A stretch of 64,000 nucleotides of DNA. It comes from Kosmotogaceae bacterium. Lineage in GTDB: Bacteria; Thermotogota; Thermotogae; Petrotogales; Kosmotogaceae. The notes below the pieces were generated by a model, which had not been told where the DNA came from, ran no database searches, and worked only from the letters and a program-made list of their open reading frames with translations. The position numbers and the translations under genes are program-made. Where the stretch lies: positions 1-64,000 of the forward strand of contig DLVL01000009.1 of NCBI GenBank assembly GCA_003444085.1. The letters are read 5' to 3'. Numbering within the stretch: the stretch's first letter is position 1; each line of letters opens with the position of its first letter. Below are positions 9,265-18,059 of this stretch, in pieces.

Positions 9265-11618
9265 CCAACCTCAACAAGCGTTAGTTCCTGGCCGAAACGC
9301 CTTTCTATTTCATCAGCGATAGGTTGATGTTCGCTCAGTTCAGGGTCTTTTGAGAGTAACTCCATAGCGTCGCGTCTGGCCATGACCAGAAGATCAGAAT
9401 GCTCAACAACATCCGCAAATCTGAAATTCGGAATACCATGCTGCCTGAATCCGAAAAACTCTCCTGGGCCTCGAAGCCTGAGGTCCAGTTCTGCAACCTT
9501 GAAGCCATCAGACGTTGCTGCAAAGGAACTCAAACGATCCCTAATTTCATCTGAGACACCAGTCCGCTGTACGAGTATGCAATATGACTTTATTGAACTC
9601 CTTCCGACTCGCCCTCTTAACTGGTGCAGCTGAGCAAGACCGAAACGTTCGGGGTGCTCTATCACAAGGAGCGTTGCATCAGGAATATCTACACCAACTT
9701 CCACTACACTGGTTGTGACAAGTATCATTGTCTCTTTGGCGCGGAATCGTTCCATCACCGCCATCTTATCCTCAAGAGCAAGTCTGCCATGGAGAAGCTC
9801 AATCGGAATATCAGGAAAGACTCTCTTGAGGTTCTCAGCCTCATCTTTTGCTGCCTTAAGATCGACTTTCTCAGATTCTTCGATTATCGGATAGACAATG
9901 AATGCCTGATGCCCCAATCTGATTTCATCTCTGATAAGGGAATAAAGCTGCTCTATTCTTGACTCGTTTATTAGCAGCGTTCTTACAGGAGTTCTCCCGG
10001 CGGGGAGTTCATTAATACAAGACACATCAAGATCTCCGTATATTGTAAGTGCCAGTGTTCGCGGTATGGGCGTGGCGGTCATAACCAGGGTGTCAACGAG
10101 CGAACCTTTGAAAATCAAGGTCTCTCTTTGCTTCACTCCAAAACGATGTTGTTCATCAATTACAACTAACCCCAGATCCTTGAAAGATACACTCTCCTGT
10201 ATAAGCGCATGTGTTCCTACAACCACATCTATCTCTCCAGATGCGATTTCCTTCTTCAGTTTATCCGAAGCGCTTTTCCTGGAAAGACTCACGAGCAAAC
10301 CTACACGAATCCCAAGCGGTTCGAGATGCCCCTTGAGGCGTTCATATTGCTGAACAGCAAGAATGGCGGTAGGAACCATTACAGCACTCTGAAATCCCGC
10401 TTCAAAAGCGTCAACTATTGCCAGCTCTGCAACAATAGTCTTTCCGGAACCTACGTCGCCTTGGAGAAGACGTGTCATGGGAAGATCTGATTTCAGGTCT
10501 TCTCGGATCTCTTCTGTTACTCTTTTCTGTTCAGCTGTCAATTTGAATGGGAGAGAGTCAACCAGACGCTGGGCCAGCACCCCGTCAAAGTCTTTTCTTA
10601 CTCCGCGGTGCCTCTGTTGTAACTGGTGTCGATTACGGAGAATGCCGACTTCAAAGAGAAACAGCTCTTCGTATGAAAGCCTTCGCTTTGCCTGTCTCAA
10701 CTCAAAGTAACTCCTGGGGAAGTGAACAGCATATAGCGAATGATTCTTCTGAAATAGCATTCTCTTCTGAATCAGGTCTTCTGGAAGAGGTTCGGGGATG
10801 TGCTTCGCAACAGATATGTTCTTACGAAATATGCGCCTCATAATCTTCTGCGAGACCCCGGAAGGAAGACTATAGACTGGCACGATCTCACGTTGAACAC
10901 CGGAAACTACCGGCTCAAACTCAGGATTGTTGAACTCCAGGGGACCAAAAGGCGTTGGCTTCCCTACACCACTTACGAGATACTCCCTGTTAGAAATGAG
11001 CTTCTCAGCAATATAGGGTTGGTTGAACCACTTGACCAGAATCTGACCAAAACCGTCTGTCAATACAGCGGTAACAATATGCATGTCTTTGGCTTTCCTG
11101 CTTTCATGGTTCACCAGCTTTCCCTTGAATGTACACCTGTCCCCAGGTAAGACTTCAGAAACCGAAAGGATCTGTCGTCTATCGTCGTAGTCTCTAGGCA
11201 AATAGTAGACAAGGTCTTCGATTTTCTGAACCCCCTGCTCTTTGAGGACTCTTGATCTTCTTTCACCCACGCCCTTTGCGAATTTAACATCAGCTTCGGG
11301 ATTCGGGGCATGTTCGAAGATCCTGGAGAGCTCTTCTTCTCTTGTAACCAGAAAACGCATAGCAAGCTTATGGATGAGTATTCTGTAATTCTTCAACCGA
11401 CGAAGAGTTCGGGGTTCAGGAAGCGACTGAGCAGCCGAATAATATGAGATGAACCTGGAAAGGTAATCATGAAGTTCTGGAGAATCAACGAACTCATCCC
11501 TTTCTATCTTCGAAGCCATGTCAGTGATTTTGGAAACGAGTTCCTTCATCGAATCATTCTCCAGATCGAAATGAGAGAACAGGTTCTCTACAGATGTGAG
11601 AAAGTCTTCAAGTAGCAT
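9261..11618 (-). CDS. recG: ATP-dependent DNA helicase RecG
   Basis: Branch-migration helicase that remodels stalled forks and Holliday junctions. At 785 residues it is about 90 longer than E. coli RecG. The extra part is an N-terminal helical extension (residues 1 to about 105), as in Thermotoga maritima RecG. An OB/wedge domain follows (about 150-280). Helicase motifs are Walker A GDVGSGKT, motif II DEQHRFG, motif III MTATPIPRTLALT, and the C-terminal RGRVGR. It lies 6 bp downstream of a small membrane-protein gene in an operon with hpt and rsmD. Confidence 0.97.
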   Translation of the reverse strand: MLLEDFLTSVENLFSHFDLENDSMKELVSKITDMASKIERDEFVDSPELHDYLSRFISYYSAAQSLPEPRTLRRLKNYRILIHKLAMRFLVTREEELSRIFEHAPNPEADVKFAKGVGERRSRVLKEQGVQKIEDLVYYLPRDYDDRRQILSVSEVLPGDRCTFKGKLVNHESRKAKDMHIVTAVLTDGFGQILVKWFNQPYIAEKLISNREYLVSGVGKPTPFGPLEFNNPEFEPVVSGVQREIVPVYSLPSGVSQKIMRRIFRKNISVAKHIPEPLPEDLIQKRMLFQKNHSLYAVHFPRSYFELRQAKRRLSYEELFLFEVGILRNRHQLQQRHRGVRKDFDGVLAQRLVDSLPFKLTAEQKRVTEEIREDLKSDLPMTRLLQGDVGSGKTIVAELAIVDAFEAGFQSAVMVPTAILAVQQYERLKGHLEPLGIRVGLLVSLSRKSASDKLKKEIASGEIDVVVGTHALIQESVSFKDLGLVVIDEQHRFGVKQRETLIFKGSLVDTLVMTATPIPRTLALTIYGDLDVSCINELPAGRTPVRTLLINESRIEQLYSLIRDEIRLGHQAFIVYPIIEESEKVDLKAAKDEAENLKRVFPDIPIELLHGRLALEDKMAVMERFRAKETMILVTTSVVEVGVDIPDATLLVIEHPERFGLAQLHQLRGRVGRSSIKSYCILVQRTGVSDEIRDRLSSFAATSDGFKVAELDLRLRGPGEFFGFRQHGIPNFRFADVVEHSDLLVMARRDAMELLSKDPELSEHQPIADEIERRFGQELTLVEVG

Positions 11619-11624
11619 AATCGA

Positions 11625-12029
11625 TCAGTGTGCTCCCGAGATGCAAAGAGCACAGGCATGCACCTCTGATGAATTCTTGTCTTCGAGGCGAACGTACCAT
11701 ACACCACTCTTCTTGAAGCTCTCAATCTCAAATCCATTGAGCTCAATTTGAAGTGGGATGTCGTGGATGCACGAGAACTCAAGAACAGAGAAGGCAGATT
11801 GGCGCGTAAAATCCTTGATCGTTGCATGCAAGAAGCTATTTGCATTCCTCACAAGAGCAACAGAGAGTACGGTAAGCCTTCCTGATGCGGATGCCACCAT
11901 CAAAGTGAAAAGAGTTATTATCACAAAGAGCGTAGCGTTGCCTTTTCTCAGAAACAACGATGAGAATCTCTTCTTGAAGCATCCTCTCAAACGCGTTTTC
12001 CTGCTTCTTGTAGTATTATCCGCCTTCAT
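11625..12029 (-). CDS. Small single-pass membrane protein, PilX-like N-terminus
   Basis: A 134-residue protein of no certain family. The ATG at 12029 lies inside the end of hpt, overlapping it by 14 bp. A longer frame upstream would run antisense-like through hpt and is unlikely. A basic stretch (residues 6-30) precedes a hydrophobic helix at about 31-55 (GNATLFVIITLFTLMVASAS). The rest is soluble, with CIHD and CALC cysteines near its two ends. A glycine before a long hydrophobic helix followed by a soluble domain is reminiscent of PilX-type minor pilins, but no prepilin-peptidase site is clear. Function unknown. Its position between hpt and recG implies cotranscription. Confidence 0.6.
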   Translation of the reverse strand: MKADNTTRSRKTRLRGCFKKRFSSLFLRKGNATLFVIITLFTLMVASASGRLTVLSVALVRNANSFLHATIKDFTRQSAFSVLEFSCIHDIPLQIELNGFEIESFKKSGVWYVRLEDKNSSEVHACALCISGAH

Positions 12030-12558
12030 GTCCGGGAAAGTACCCAACATAAGGAAGATTTCTATAGATCTCAAAATAGTCAAGACCGTAACCGACCACG
12101 AAGAGATCTCCGATGCGTTCGCCGACAAAGTCAATATTCACCATGTGGGGATGGGCGATCTTGTCAAAGAGAGACACTAACTTTACGTCAGCGGGATTCT
12201 CTTCCCAAAGCCCATTAAGGATAAACCGCAACGTATTACCTGTGTCGACAATATCTTCCACAACAAGTATGTGCTTGCCTGAGATCCTTTCGTCTGTCCA
12301 GGTCTTCATGACTATCTGTCCGCTTTGAACGTTATCAGTATAGCTGCTGACGTGAATGAAACCGTACCTGACCTTCACCTGGAGCCTCTTCATCAGATCA
12401 CTGAAAAAATGAATAGACCCTTTAAGAATGCAAATCGCAGTGATCTCATCTGTGAGATCTCTATAATGGTCATTGATTGCCTTTCCCAAGCGGTCAATGA
12501 TCCCCTGAAGCTGTGTTTCTGAATAGAGGACGCGGAGCTTTGACAAGTCGTAACTCAT
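12016..12558 (-). CDS. hpt: Hypoxanthine phosphoribosyltransferase
   Basis: Purine salvage enzyme joining hypoxanthine or guanine to PRPP to give IMP or GMP. The 180-residue length is normal. The PRPP-binding loop reads VVEDIVDTGNTL, the early PRPP loop is CILKGSIHFFSDL, and the C-terminal base-specificity region is FVVGYGLDYFEIYRNLPYVG. The ATG at 12558 has a GGAGGTGTG site. An extended -10 promoter lies just upstream, so hpt appears to be the first gene of the leftward hpt to recG/rsmD operon. Confidence 0.96.
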   Translation of the reverse strand: MSYDLSKLRVLYSETQLQGIIDRLGKAINDHYRDLTDEITAICILKGSIHFFSDLMKRLQVKVRYGFIHVSSYTDNVQSGQIVMKTWTDERISGKHILVVEDIVDTGNTLRFILNGLWEENPADVKLVSLFDKIAHPHMVNIDFVGERIGDLFVVGYGLDYFEIYRNLPYVGYFPGHEGG

Positions 12559-12584
12559 GCCACACCTCCAAAAGCTTTATGAGT

Positions 12585-12593
12585 ATTATATCA
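12585..12593 (-). promoter_or_regulatory. Extended -10 promoter of the hpt operon
   Basis: On the minus strand the stretch reads TGATATAAT, a TGn plus consensus -10. It sits 27 bp before the hpt ATG. No good -35 is visible; the nearest is TTAATC at 18 bp spacing. Confidence 0.6.
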
Positions 12594-12700
12594 CCGGCTG
12601 CTTTAGATGATTAATGTACGATTATTTGAGATACAATTAAAGAGCTCACAGTAATCGATGAAGTATAATTGTTCTGATATCGTCGACAAAGGAGTACAGC

Positions 12701-13660
12701 GTGCCAGTTTCCGGTATTCAGTATTTCATAGATATCAGAGAAGTAGGTATACCTTTTTTACCCGGTGATCTCTTCGGTGACAAGAGAGATGTTTTTTTGG
12801 AAATTGGATTCGGTAGAGGAGAATTCCTGGAAAACCTCGCCACAACTTTCCCCAATTCCGGCTTCCTGGGCGTAGAGATGTCCTTGACATCTGTGCGAAA
12901 GCTTCTCGACCGTATAAGCAGAACAGGGATCGAGAATGTGAGAGTCATCTTGGCAGATGCTTCTTTCTTAATCAGACATGTTTTCAGTAGCAGCACATTT
13001 GCAGGTATATACATGAATTTCCCGTGTCCGTGGCCAAAACGGAAGCATGCAAGACACAGGTTATCGAGAGAGATGTTTATCAACGGGGTGGCCCGTGTGC
13101 TGACCCCGGGAGGTTTCTTCCAGGTCACAACAGACTCTCAAAACTTTCTCGAGGAGGTCGTCACCAGCCTTTCTGAAAGCGCGTGCTTTTCAAAGGCATT
13201 GATTGAACGCAATCCTGGTCCTGCAATCGGAACAAAGTATGAGAAGAAGTGGAAAGCAGAGCAGAGAGATATTTTCAGGATGACTGTTTCAAAAGTGCTT
13301 CCTCCGAAAAACTGTGAGACCTTGAGGAGTGATGAAATGCCACACACGAAGATTCCCAGTTCAGCCTTCTCGCCATCACTATTGCATAAGGTGACAACAG
13401 AACCCGTTTCGAAAGAGCAGTTCACGATTATCTACAAGTCCATCTATACCTGCACAGATAAGAATGAGTACCTAGTGGATACAGTGACTAATGAGAACGG
13501 ATTCGAACAGAGGTTCTTCATAAAACTGGTAGAAGGGCCTGAGGAGTTGCTGATAAAGCTTTTCAGTAGCGGATTACCGTTTCGCACGGAAGCCGTCAAA
13601 GCATCAGTCATGGAACTGGCGTTGCTGATTCGCGATCATAGCATAAACGGTTTTAAGTAA
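12701..13660 (+). CDS. trmB: tRNA (guanine46-N7)-methyltransferase with C-terminal extension
   Basis: Methylates G46 of tRNA using SAM. The GTG at 12701 is preceded by AAAGGAG. The SAM-binding loop is FLEIGFGRGEFL at residues 32-43, and the family signature NFPCPWPKRKHARHRL follows near 108-123. The catalytic domain ends near residue 195. The remaining 120 residues form a C-terminal extension, a feature seen in some thermophile TrmB proteins but absent from the roughly 210-residue mesophile enzymes. The gene diverges from hpt; a TATAAT at 12664 may be its -10. Confidence 0.94.
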   Translation: MPVSGIQYFIDIREVGIPFLPGDLFGDKRDVFLEIGFGRGEFLENLATTFPNSGFLGVEMSLTSVRKLLDRISRTGIENVRVILADASFLIRHVFSSSTFAGIYMNFPCPWPKRKHARHRLSREMFINGVARVLTPGGFFQVTTDSQNFLEEVVTSLSESACFSKALIERNPGPAIGTKYEKKWKAEQRDIFRMTVSKVLPPKNCETLRSDEMPHTKIPSSAFSPSLLHKVTTEPVSKEQFTIIYKSIYTCTDKNEYLVDTVTNENGFEQRFFIKLVEGPEELLIKLFSSGLPFRTEAVKASVMELALLIRDHSINGFK

Positions 13661-13745
13661 TGATTCTGGTTATTCTCCATACCACAAACAAAATGATCAG
13701 TATGATTGCAGTAAGTTGCAAAACCTTTCTTCTAAAATGTCTCAA
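13653..13745 (-). CDS. Possible 30-residue membrane peptide
   Basis: A short frame from a TTG at 13745 reads MRHFRRKVLQLTAIILIILF followed by VVWRITRIIT. That is a basic N-terminus, a 17-residue hydrophobic helix and a basic tail. A weak GGTGG site precedes the TTG. It overlaps the trmB stop by 8 bp in convergent orientation. The composition is that of a real small membrane protein, but there is no good promoter and no family to compare it with. Confidence 0.3.
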   Translation of the reverse strand: MRHFRRKVLQLTAIILIILFVVWRITRIIT

Positions 13746-13841
13746 GATAACCACCGCCTGAGAGAATGCTGAGAGGGTTTTATCATGTTGCTCTATGTAG
13801 AAGGACTACGGATTATCGGAGTCACCAAGAGGAGGTAGTTT

Positions 13842-14774
13842 ATGAAAGAGAAACGCTTCTGGTATGAAGGAGATGACGGAAAGAAGATCGCTGCAAGAAA
13901 GTGGATCTCTGCTAGTGAAGAGGATCCTGTGCTGGTGTTTCAGTTTGTTCACGGTCTTGGTGAGCACTCCGCGAGATACGCACAGCTTGCATCGGAAGTA
14001 GGTGCCGCTGGAGGTATCGTTTACTCTCACGACCATCGAGGTCATGGCTATACAGCAGAAGATGGTCTCCTGGGACATGTCGATGATAACCAGGGTTGGG
14101 AGAAGCTTGTTAGTGACACCAGGATTCTAAGCAATATCATATCCCGGCAACACCCCGCAAGTCCTTTCTTCATAATGGGTCATAGTATGGGCTCATACAT
14201 AGTGAGGGATCTAATCACGCTTACAGGAAAGACTTATAGCGGAGTAATACTGAGTGGAACAAGCTCATATAACAATCTTGCTGGTCTCCTCGCTTCTCTA
14301 ATAATCAAGTCGGAAATCAAGAAGCGTGGTCTTCGCAGTCCAAGTAAAAAGCTCAGAGACTTGACTTTTGGAAGATACGCCAGAGCCTATCGCCCTTCAA
14401 GAACAGATTTTGACTGGTTGTCACGTAACGAAGGCAAAGTTGATGACTATGTGTCAGATCCATTCTGCGGTTTCACAGCATCCGCAGCACTCTTCAGGGA
14501 CTTGAATTACGGGCTCAAACGAATAAACTCATCAAGATCGGCTAGGCGAGTCCCAGAGTCACTACCAATACTTCTTCTGGCTGGAACTGGTGATCCTGTT
14601 GGTGAATTTGGCAAAGGACCACGAAAAGTCTACTACCTTTACAAACGCGCAGGGTTGAAAGATGTCACTCTGAAACTCTATGACCAATTCAGACACGAAA
14701 TCTTCAACGAAAAGGATTGCCAGAAACCTGTAAAGGACATGATGAACTGGGTCTTTGAGCGAATAGGCTGCTAA
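13842..14774 (+). CDS. Alpha/beta hydrolase, monoacylglycerol-lipase-like (serine aminopeptidase S33 fold)
   Basis: A 310-residue cytoplasmic hydrolase without a signal peptide. The nucleophile elbow is GHSMG with S115. The acid and base are probably D251 (GTGDPVGE) and H285 (DQFRHEIFNE). The oxyanion region VHGLGEHSARY (37-47) and the HDHRGHG motif (64-70) are typical of monoglyceride-lipase-like hydrolases, so lysophospholipids or monoacylglycerols are plausible substrates. That assignment is inference. GAGGAGG precedes the ATG. It stands alone on the plus strand and converges with the ABC transporter operon. Confidence 0.88.
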   Translation: MKEKRFWYEGDDGKKIAARKWISASEEDPVLVFQFVHGLGEHSARYAQLASEVGAAGGIVYSHDHRGHGYTAEDGLLGHVDDNQGWEKLVSDTRILSNIISRQHPASPFFIMGHSMGSYIVRDLITLTGKTYSGVILSGTSSYNNLAGLLASLIIKSEIKKRGLRSPSKKLRDLTFGRYARAYRPSRTDFDWLSRNEGKVDDYVSDPFCGFTASAALFRDLNYGLKRINSSRSARRVPESLPILLLAGTGDPVGEFGKGPRKVYYLYKRAGLKDVTLKLYDQFRHEIFNEKDCQKPVKDMMNWVFERIGC

Positions 14775-14783
14775 TACACTGAC

Positions 14784-14811
14784 AAAAAACCCGGGGAACA
14801 AGTCCCCGGGT
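14784..14811 (-). terminator. Rho-independent terminator of the ABC transporter operon
   Basis: A perfect 9-bp stem (ACCCGGGGA with its complement) around a 5-nt loop spans 14789-14811. On the minus strand it is followed by TTTTTTG. It lies 14 bp beyond the solute-binding protein gene. On the plus strand there is no proper T-run, so it mainly serves the leftward operon. Confidence 0.9.
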
Positions 14812-14825
14812 ATCAGCGGTGTTTT

Positions 14826-16082
14826 CTAGAAATTTTCCCAGTACTCGTCAAGTACTCTTTGTGCAAGTCTTGCAGCTCTTTCAAACTCTGCCGTGGCATC
14901 GGCGTTCATATCGGTCAGCACTCTCTCCCAGGCTTCTTGCATTAGATCAAATACTTCTCTGTAGGGTCCATGGAAAGGTCTTCTTCTCGCTACAGTCTCC
15001 AGATGCGTATAAGTATGTCTGAACCTTGGATCTGCTTCCATCAGTTCCTGCATCTCAGAAGAGTGGAAAGCCGAAATTCTCGAAGTCATGTATCCTGTGC
15101 TAAGGGCGTATCTCAGGGAGTTCTCTGGCGTTGTGAAGAACTTCATAAGTTCCCAGGCAGCCTGTGTTTCAGCGTCAGGATGACCAGCGATCATGTAAAG
15201 GTTCCCTCCACCGATCGGAACATCTCCACGGACCTTCGGTGGGATGGTCGTCGCTCCAACTTCAAATGGGGCATTTGCAATAAGATAACCAAGACTACCG
15301 GTTGAGCGGATCATCTGACCGATGTTTCCAGTCATGTCAAGGTCGCTACCGCCCGTGATCGTCATAACTGCTGTTCCTTCCCTGATAAGATCCTGGAAGA
15401 ACTGCGCGGCAGCGATCGCCTCGGGTGAACCAAAGAGAATCGTTTTGCCGTCCTCTGAGATAACTTCTCCGCCAGCTTGCCATATGTACATCTCTATCAG
15501 CCAGTCAGCAGAGTCAACCCTGAATCCGAACACTTCTGGACCAAGAGCGGAGATCTTTCTCGCATTGTAGACAAGTTCATCCCAAGTTGCTGGTGGTTTC
15601 TCAGGGTCAAGTCCAGCTCTCTCGTAGAGATCCTTGTTGTAGTAAAGGATAGGGGTGCTGTTGTTCAGAGGGAACCCGTGAAGCTTTCCGTAATAGACTG
15701 TGTTGTCCAGAAGTCTCGGAAAGAAGTCGTCCATCTGAGCCTTGAATTCGGGATCGTTATCGATGAGCGGCTCCAGAATCTGTATTGCACCACCGTCAAC
15801 AAGTTGACCCACACGGCTCTGCTCAACTTGAACAAGATGTGGCAGATCACCCGAAACAAGTCCCACCAGAACCTTTACCATCGTGTCATCGTAGTTTCCG
15901 CTGTAGACAGGAGTAACATGAATCTCTCCCTCGTGCAACTTGTTGAAGTCCTCACAGATGTCGATGATCGCCTGGGAGTAAAGTCCTGTCTGCGCATACC
16001 AGAGCTCAAGTCGAATTACACCCAGCAGTAAAGAACAGGTGAGAAGAAGCAAAAGCACTACTAGCAGTTTCTTCATACTCAT
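14826..16082 (-). CDS. ABC transporter extracellular solute-binding protein (family 1, UgpB-like)
   Basis: A 418-residue binding protein of the sugar/glycerol-3-phosphate class. A signal peptide occupies about residues 1-21. A cysteine at 17 follows LLLLLT, a poor lipobox, so lipidation is uncertain. The mature start LELWYAQTG and the PILYYNKDLYERAGLDPEKP segment are typical of family 1 proteins. So is the later ETQAAWELMKFFTTPENS. Its ligand cannot be read from sequence; UgpB-like proteins bind glycerol-3-phosphate or its esters, while close relatives bind sugars. AAGGAGG precedes the ATG. It is the last gene of a three-gene operon with two permeases and no ATPase, so a shared ATPase elsewhere is implied. 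Confidence 0.92.
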   Translation of the reverse strand: MSMKKLLVVLLLLLTCSLLLGVIRLELWYAQTGLYSQAIIDICEDFNKLHEGEIHVTPVYSGNYDDTMVKVLVGLVSGDLPHLVQVEQSRVGQLVDGGAIQILEPLIDNDPEFKAQMDDFFPRLLDNTVYYGKLHGFPLNNSTPILYYNKDLYERAGLDPEKPPATWDELVYNARKISALGPEVFGFRVDSADWLIEMYIWQAGGEVISEDGKTILFGSPEAIAAAQFFQDLIREGTAVMTITGGSDLDMTGNIGQMIRSTGSLGYLIANAPFEVGATTIPPKVRGDVPIGGGNLYMIAGHPDAETQAAWELMKFFTTPENSLRYALSTGYMTSRISAFHSSEMQELMEADPRFRHTYTHLETVARRRPFHGPYREVFDLMQEAWERVLTDMNADATAEFERAARLAQRVLDEYWENF

Positions 16083-16115
16083 CCAACCTCCTTATGAAAT
16101 GATGTTATCTCGCCG

Positions 16116-16946
16116 TCATTCCTTCAAACCGCTCAATGTGATACCCTCTATAAATTGTTTCTGAACAAAGAAGAAGAACACAATAACTGGCACAATAACA
16201 GTGCTGGAAGCAGCCATGAGTTGCGACCATGGTGTCATCCACGAAGTCGAGAACCTCGATAGTCCAACCTGAATTAGCTGCATCTCATCCCTGCTAATCG
16301 CAACAAGCGGCCATATGTAGCTGTTCCACGACGCCAAGAACACATATAGACACATCGTCCACAATGCAGGCTTTGAAAGTGGGAGAATGATCTCCCAAAG
16401 GATTCTGAACCTCCCGCAACCATCTATCATTGCTGCATCCTCCAGTTCTCGAGGGATCGTCATGAAGAACTGCCTGAGCAAGAATATCCCAAAAGCATGA
16501 GCCATGAAGGGGAGAATTAAGGCTTTGTAGGAGTTGATCCAGCCAAATTGCCTCACGATTAGGTAAAGTGGGACCATCGTCACTTCTTCCGGAATCATCA
16601 GGGTTCCTATAATCAGGGCAAAGACTATGCTACTGCCGCGAAAACGTATTCTAGACAGGCCATAAGCTGCTAGCACGTTGAAGACAAGCTGGAGAGCCAT
16701 TACGGATCCAGACACAAAAAGTGTGTTTGCGATGTACCGCAGCATTGGGACTGCCTCGAATGCTTCAACATAATTCTTGAAGCTGAACAGCGTAGGGTAG
16801 AATTTGGGAGGAATAGAGAAGACGTCCTGTTCCGGCTTGAATGAAGTGACGATCATCCAGAAGAATGGCAGATTAATGGCTATTGCAGCAGCTGTTAGTG
16901 CAAGGTATACAAGTAGTCTAACCGAAAAATGAGGTTTGCGAATCAT
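16116..16946 (-). CDS. ABC transporter permease, MalG/UgpE type
   Basis: A 276-residue inner-membrane permease with six predicted helices, starting with one at about residues 9-32. The EAA loop that docks the ATPase is EDAAMIDGCGRFRILWEIIL, followed by a proline and the conserved final helices. The C-terminus FIEGITLSGLKE is typical of MalG/UgpE proteins. Its ATG overlaps the preceding permease stop by 4 bp. It pairs with that permease to form the transmembrane channel of the importer. Confidence 0.95.
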   Translation of the reverse strand: MIRKPHFSVRLLVYLALTAAAIAINLPFFWMIVTSFKPEQDVFSIPPKFYPTLFSFKNYVEAFEAVPMLRYIANTLFVSGSVMALQLVFNVLAAYGLSRIRFRGSSIVFALIIGTLMIPEEVTMVPLYLIVRQFGWINSYKALILPFMAHAFGIFLLRQFFMTIPRELEDAAMIDGCGRFRILWEIILPLSKPALWTMCLYVFLASWNSYIWPLVAISRDEMQLIQVGLSRFSTSWMTPWSQLMAASSTVIVPVIVFFFFVQKQFIEGITLSGLKE

Positions 16947-17827
16947 TGGTAATGCACCCTCTTCCTACTCAGTCTGAATTGTAGCAAGGTGAAAAGAAAG
17001 AGAAGAACAAACATTACTATTGCTATGGCCGATGCATATCCCATCCTCAAGTAGACGAAAGCGTTCTCGTAAAGGAAGTAAGTAATAACTCTCGTGCTTC
17101 TTGCTGGCCCTCCTTGCGTCATGACACTTACAGATACAAACACCCTGAAAGAAGCAATAAACTGCAATACCGCAACGAATAGAGTTGTCGGTGAAAGAAG
17201 AGGAAGGGTAATGGAAAAGAAGCTCTTCACTGGACCGGCCCCATCAATCCTGGCAGCTTCGTAGTAAACGCCAGGGATCGTTTGAAGACCAGCAAGGAAA
17301 AAGATCGTATTGTATCCAACTCTTTTCCAGATACCCACAATGATCAGCGCAACCATAGCCCAGTCAGTACTGTTCAGCCAACCTTTAGGCGAGATTCCTA
17401 CAAGACCTATGAGATAGTTAACAAGACCAACATTTGGCTCAAAGAGCCATCCCCAGACCACAGCAGCAGCTGCCATAGATGTTATTACAGGTATATAGAA
17501 CATTACCCGGAAGAAGGCCATTCCTTTTATCCACTTCACGTTGAGAAGTAAGGCGAGTAATAAAGCCAGTATTATCGATGCCGGAACAGTGCCGATAACA
17601 TAGATGAAGGTGAGATACATTGATCTCCAGAAAGCATCGTCCTGCATGAGATTGATGTAGTTTTGCATCCCTACCCATCTCATGGGTGTTATCATGTTCC
17701 ATCTATGCAAACTCACCCATGCCGCATAACCAAGCGGGACATATACGAAGATTATCTGAACAGCTAGAGCGGGACCAACTGCGACCCAGGCAGAGATGGT
17801 ATCTTTAACTGCTTTTCTTGAAGCCAA
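16943..17827 (-). CDS. ABC transporter permease, MalF/UgpA type
   Basis: A 294-residue permease with about six helices. The EAA loop is YEAARIDGAGPVKSFFSITL. I chose the TTG at 17827 (protein begins MASRKAVKDT) because a run of seven G residues serves as ribosome site. A TTG at 17845 would add six residues but lies against the T-run of a hairpin. It heads the importer operon. The short N-terminus before the first helix resembles UgpA rather than E. coli MalF. Confidence 0.92.
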   Translation of the reverse strand: MASRKAVKDTISAWVAVGPALAVQIIFVYVPLGYAAWVSLHRWNMITPMRWVGMQNYINLMQDDAFWRSMYLTFIYVIGTVPASIILALLLALLLNVKWIKGMAFFRVMFYIPVITSMAAAAVVWGWLFEPNVGLVNYLIGLVGISPKGWLNSTDWAMVALIIVGIWKRVGYNTIFFLAGLQTIPGVYYEAARIDGAGPVKSFFSITLPLLSPTTLFVAVLQFIASFRVFVSVSVMTQGGPARSTRVITYFLYENAFVYLRMGYASAIAIVMFVLLFLFTLLQFRLSRKRVHYQ

Positions 17828-17843
17828 TTCAACCCCCCCAAAC

Positions 17844-17886
17844 AAAAAAGAGCGACAAGAAAACCCGTGGTTTTCCCGTCGTCTCT
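17844..17886 (-). terminator. Terminator-like hairpin in the leader of the ABC importer operon
   Basis: On the minus strand a stem of about 13-14 bp, including G-T pairs, has GGGAAAACC and GGTTTTCTT as its inner arms. It is followed directly by TTTTTT at 17844-17849. It lies after oraE and only 17 nt before the permease start, so it could end the ornithine operon or act as an attenuator for the importer. Confidence 0.75.
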
Positions 17887-18059
17887 ACCACACTCTGTAT
17901 CCTACCATTTGAGAGCAATAATCTTGAAGACGCCCTGTCCTCTCTCTGAGACGATCAAAGCGGATCATATGACACAAGCAGCATCTAACTCACTCATTCT
18001 CAGAATTGTATACTTTCCAGGTCCAGTTTCTGAACCCGCAAAGATGCGGCCGCAGACCT

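Noticed and set aside
12030..12134. N-terminal extension of the small membrane protein upstream of 12029
   Set aside because: It would be read inside hpt with no ribosome site; the ATG at 12029 gives a sensible basic leader.
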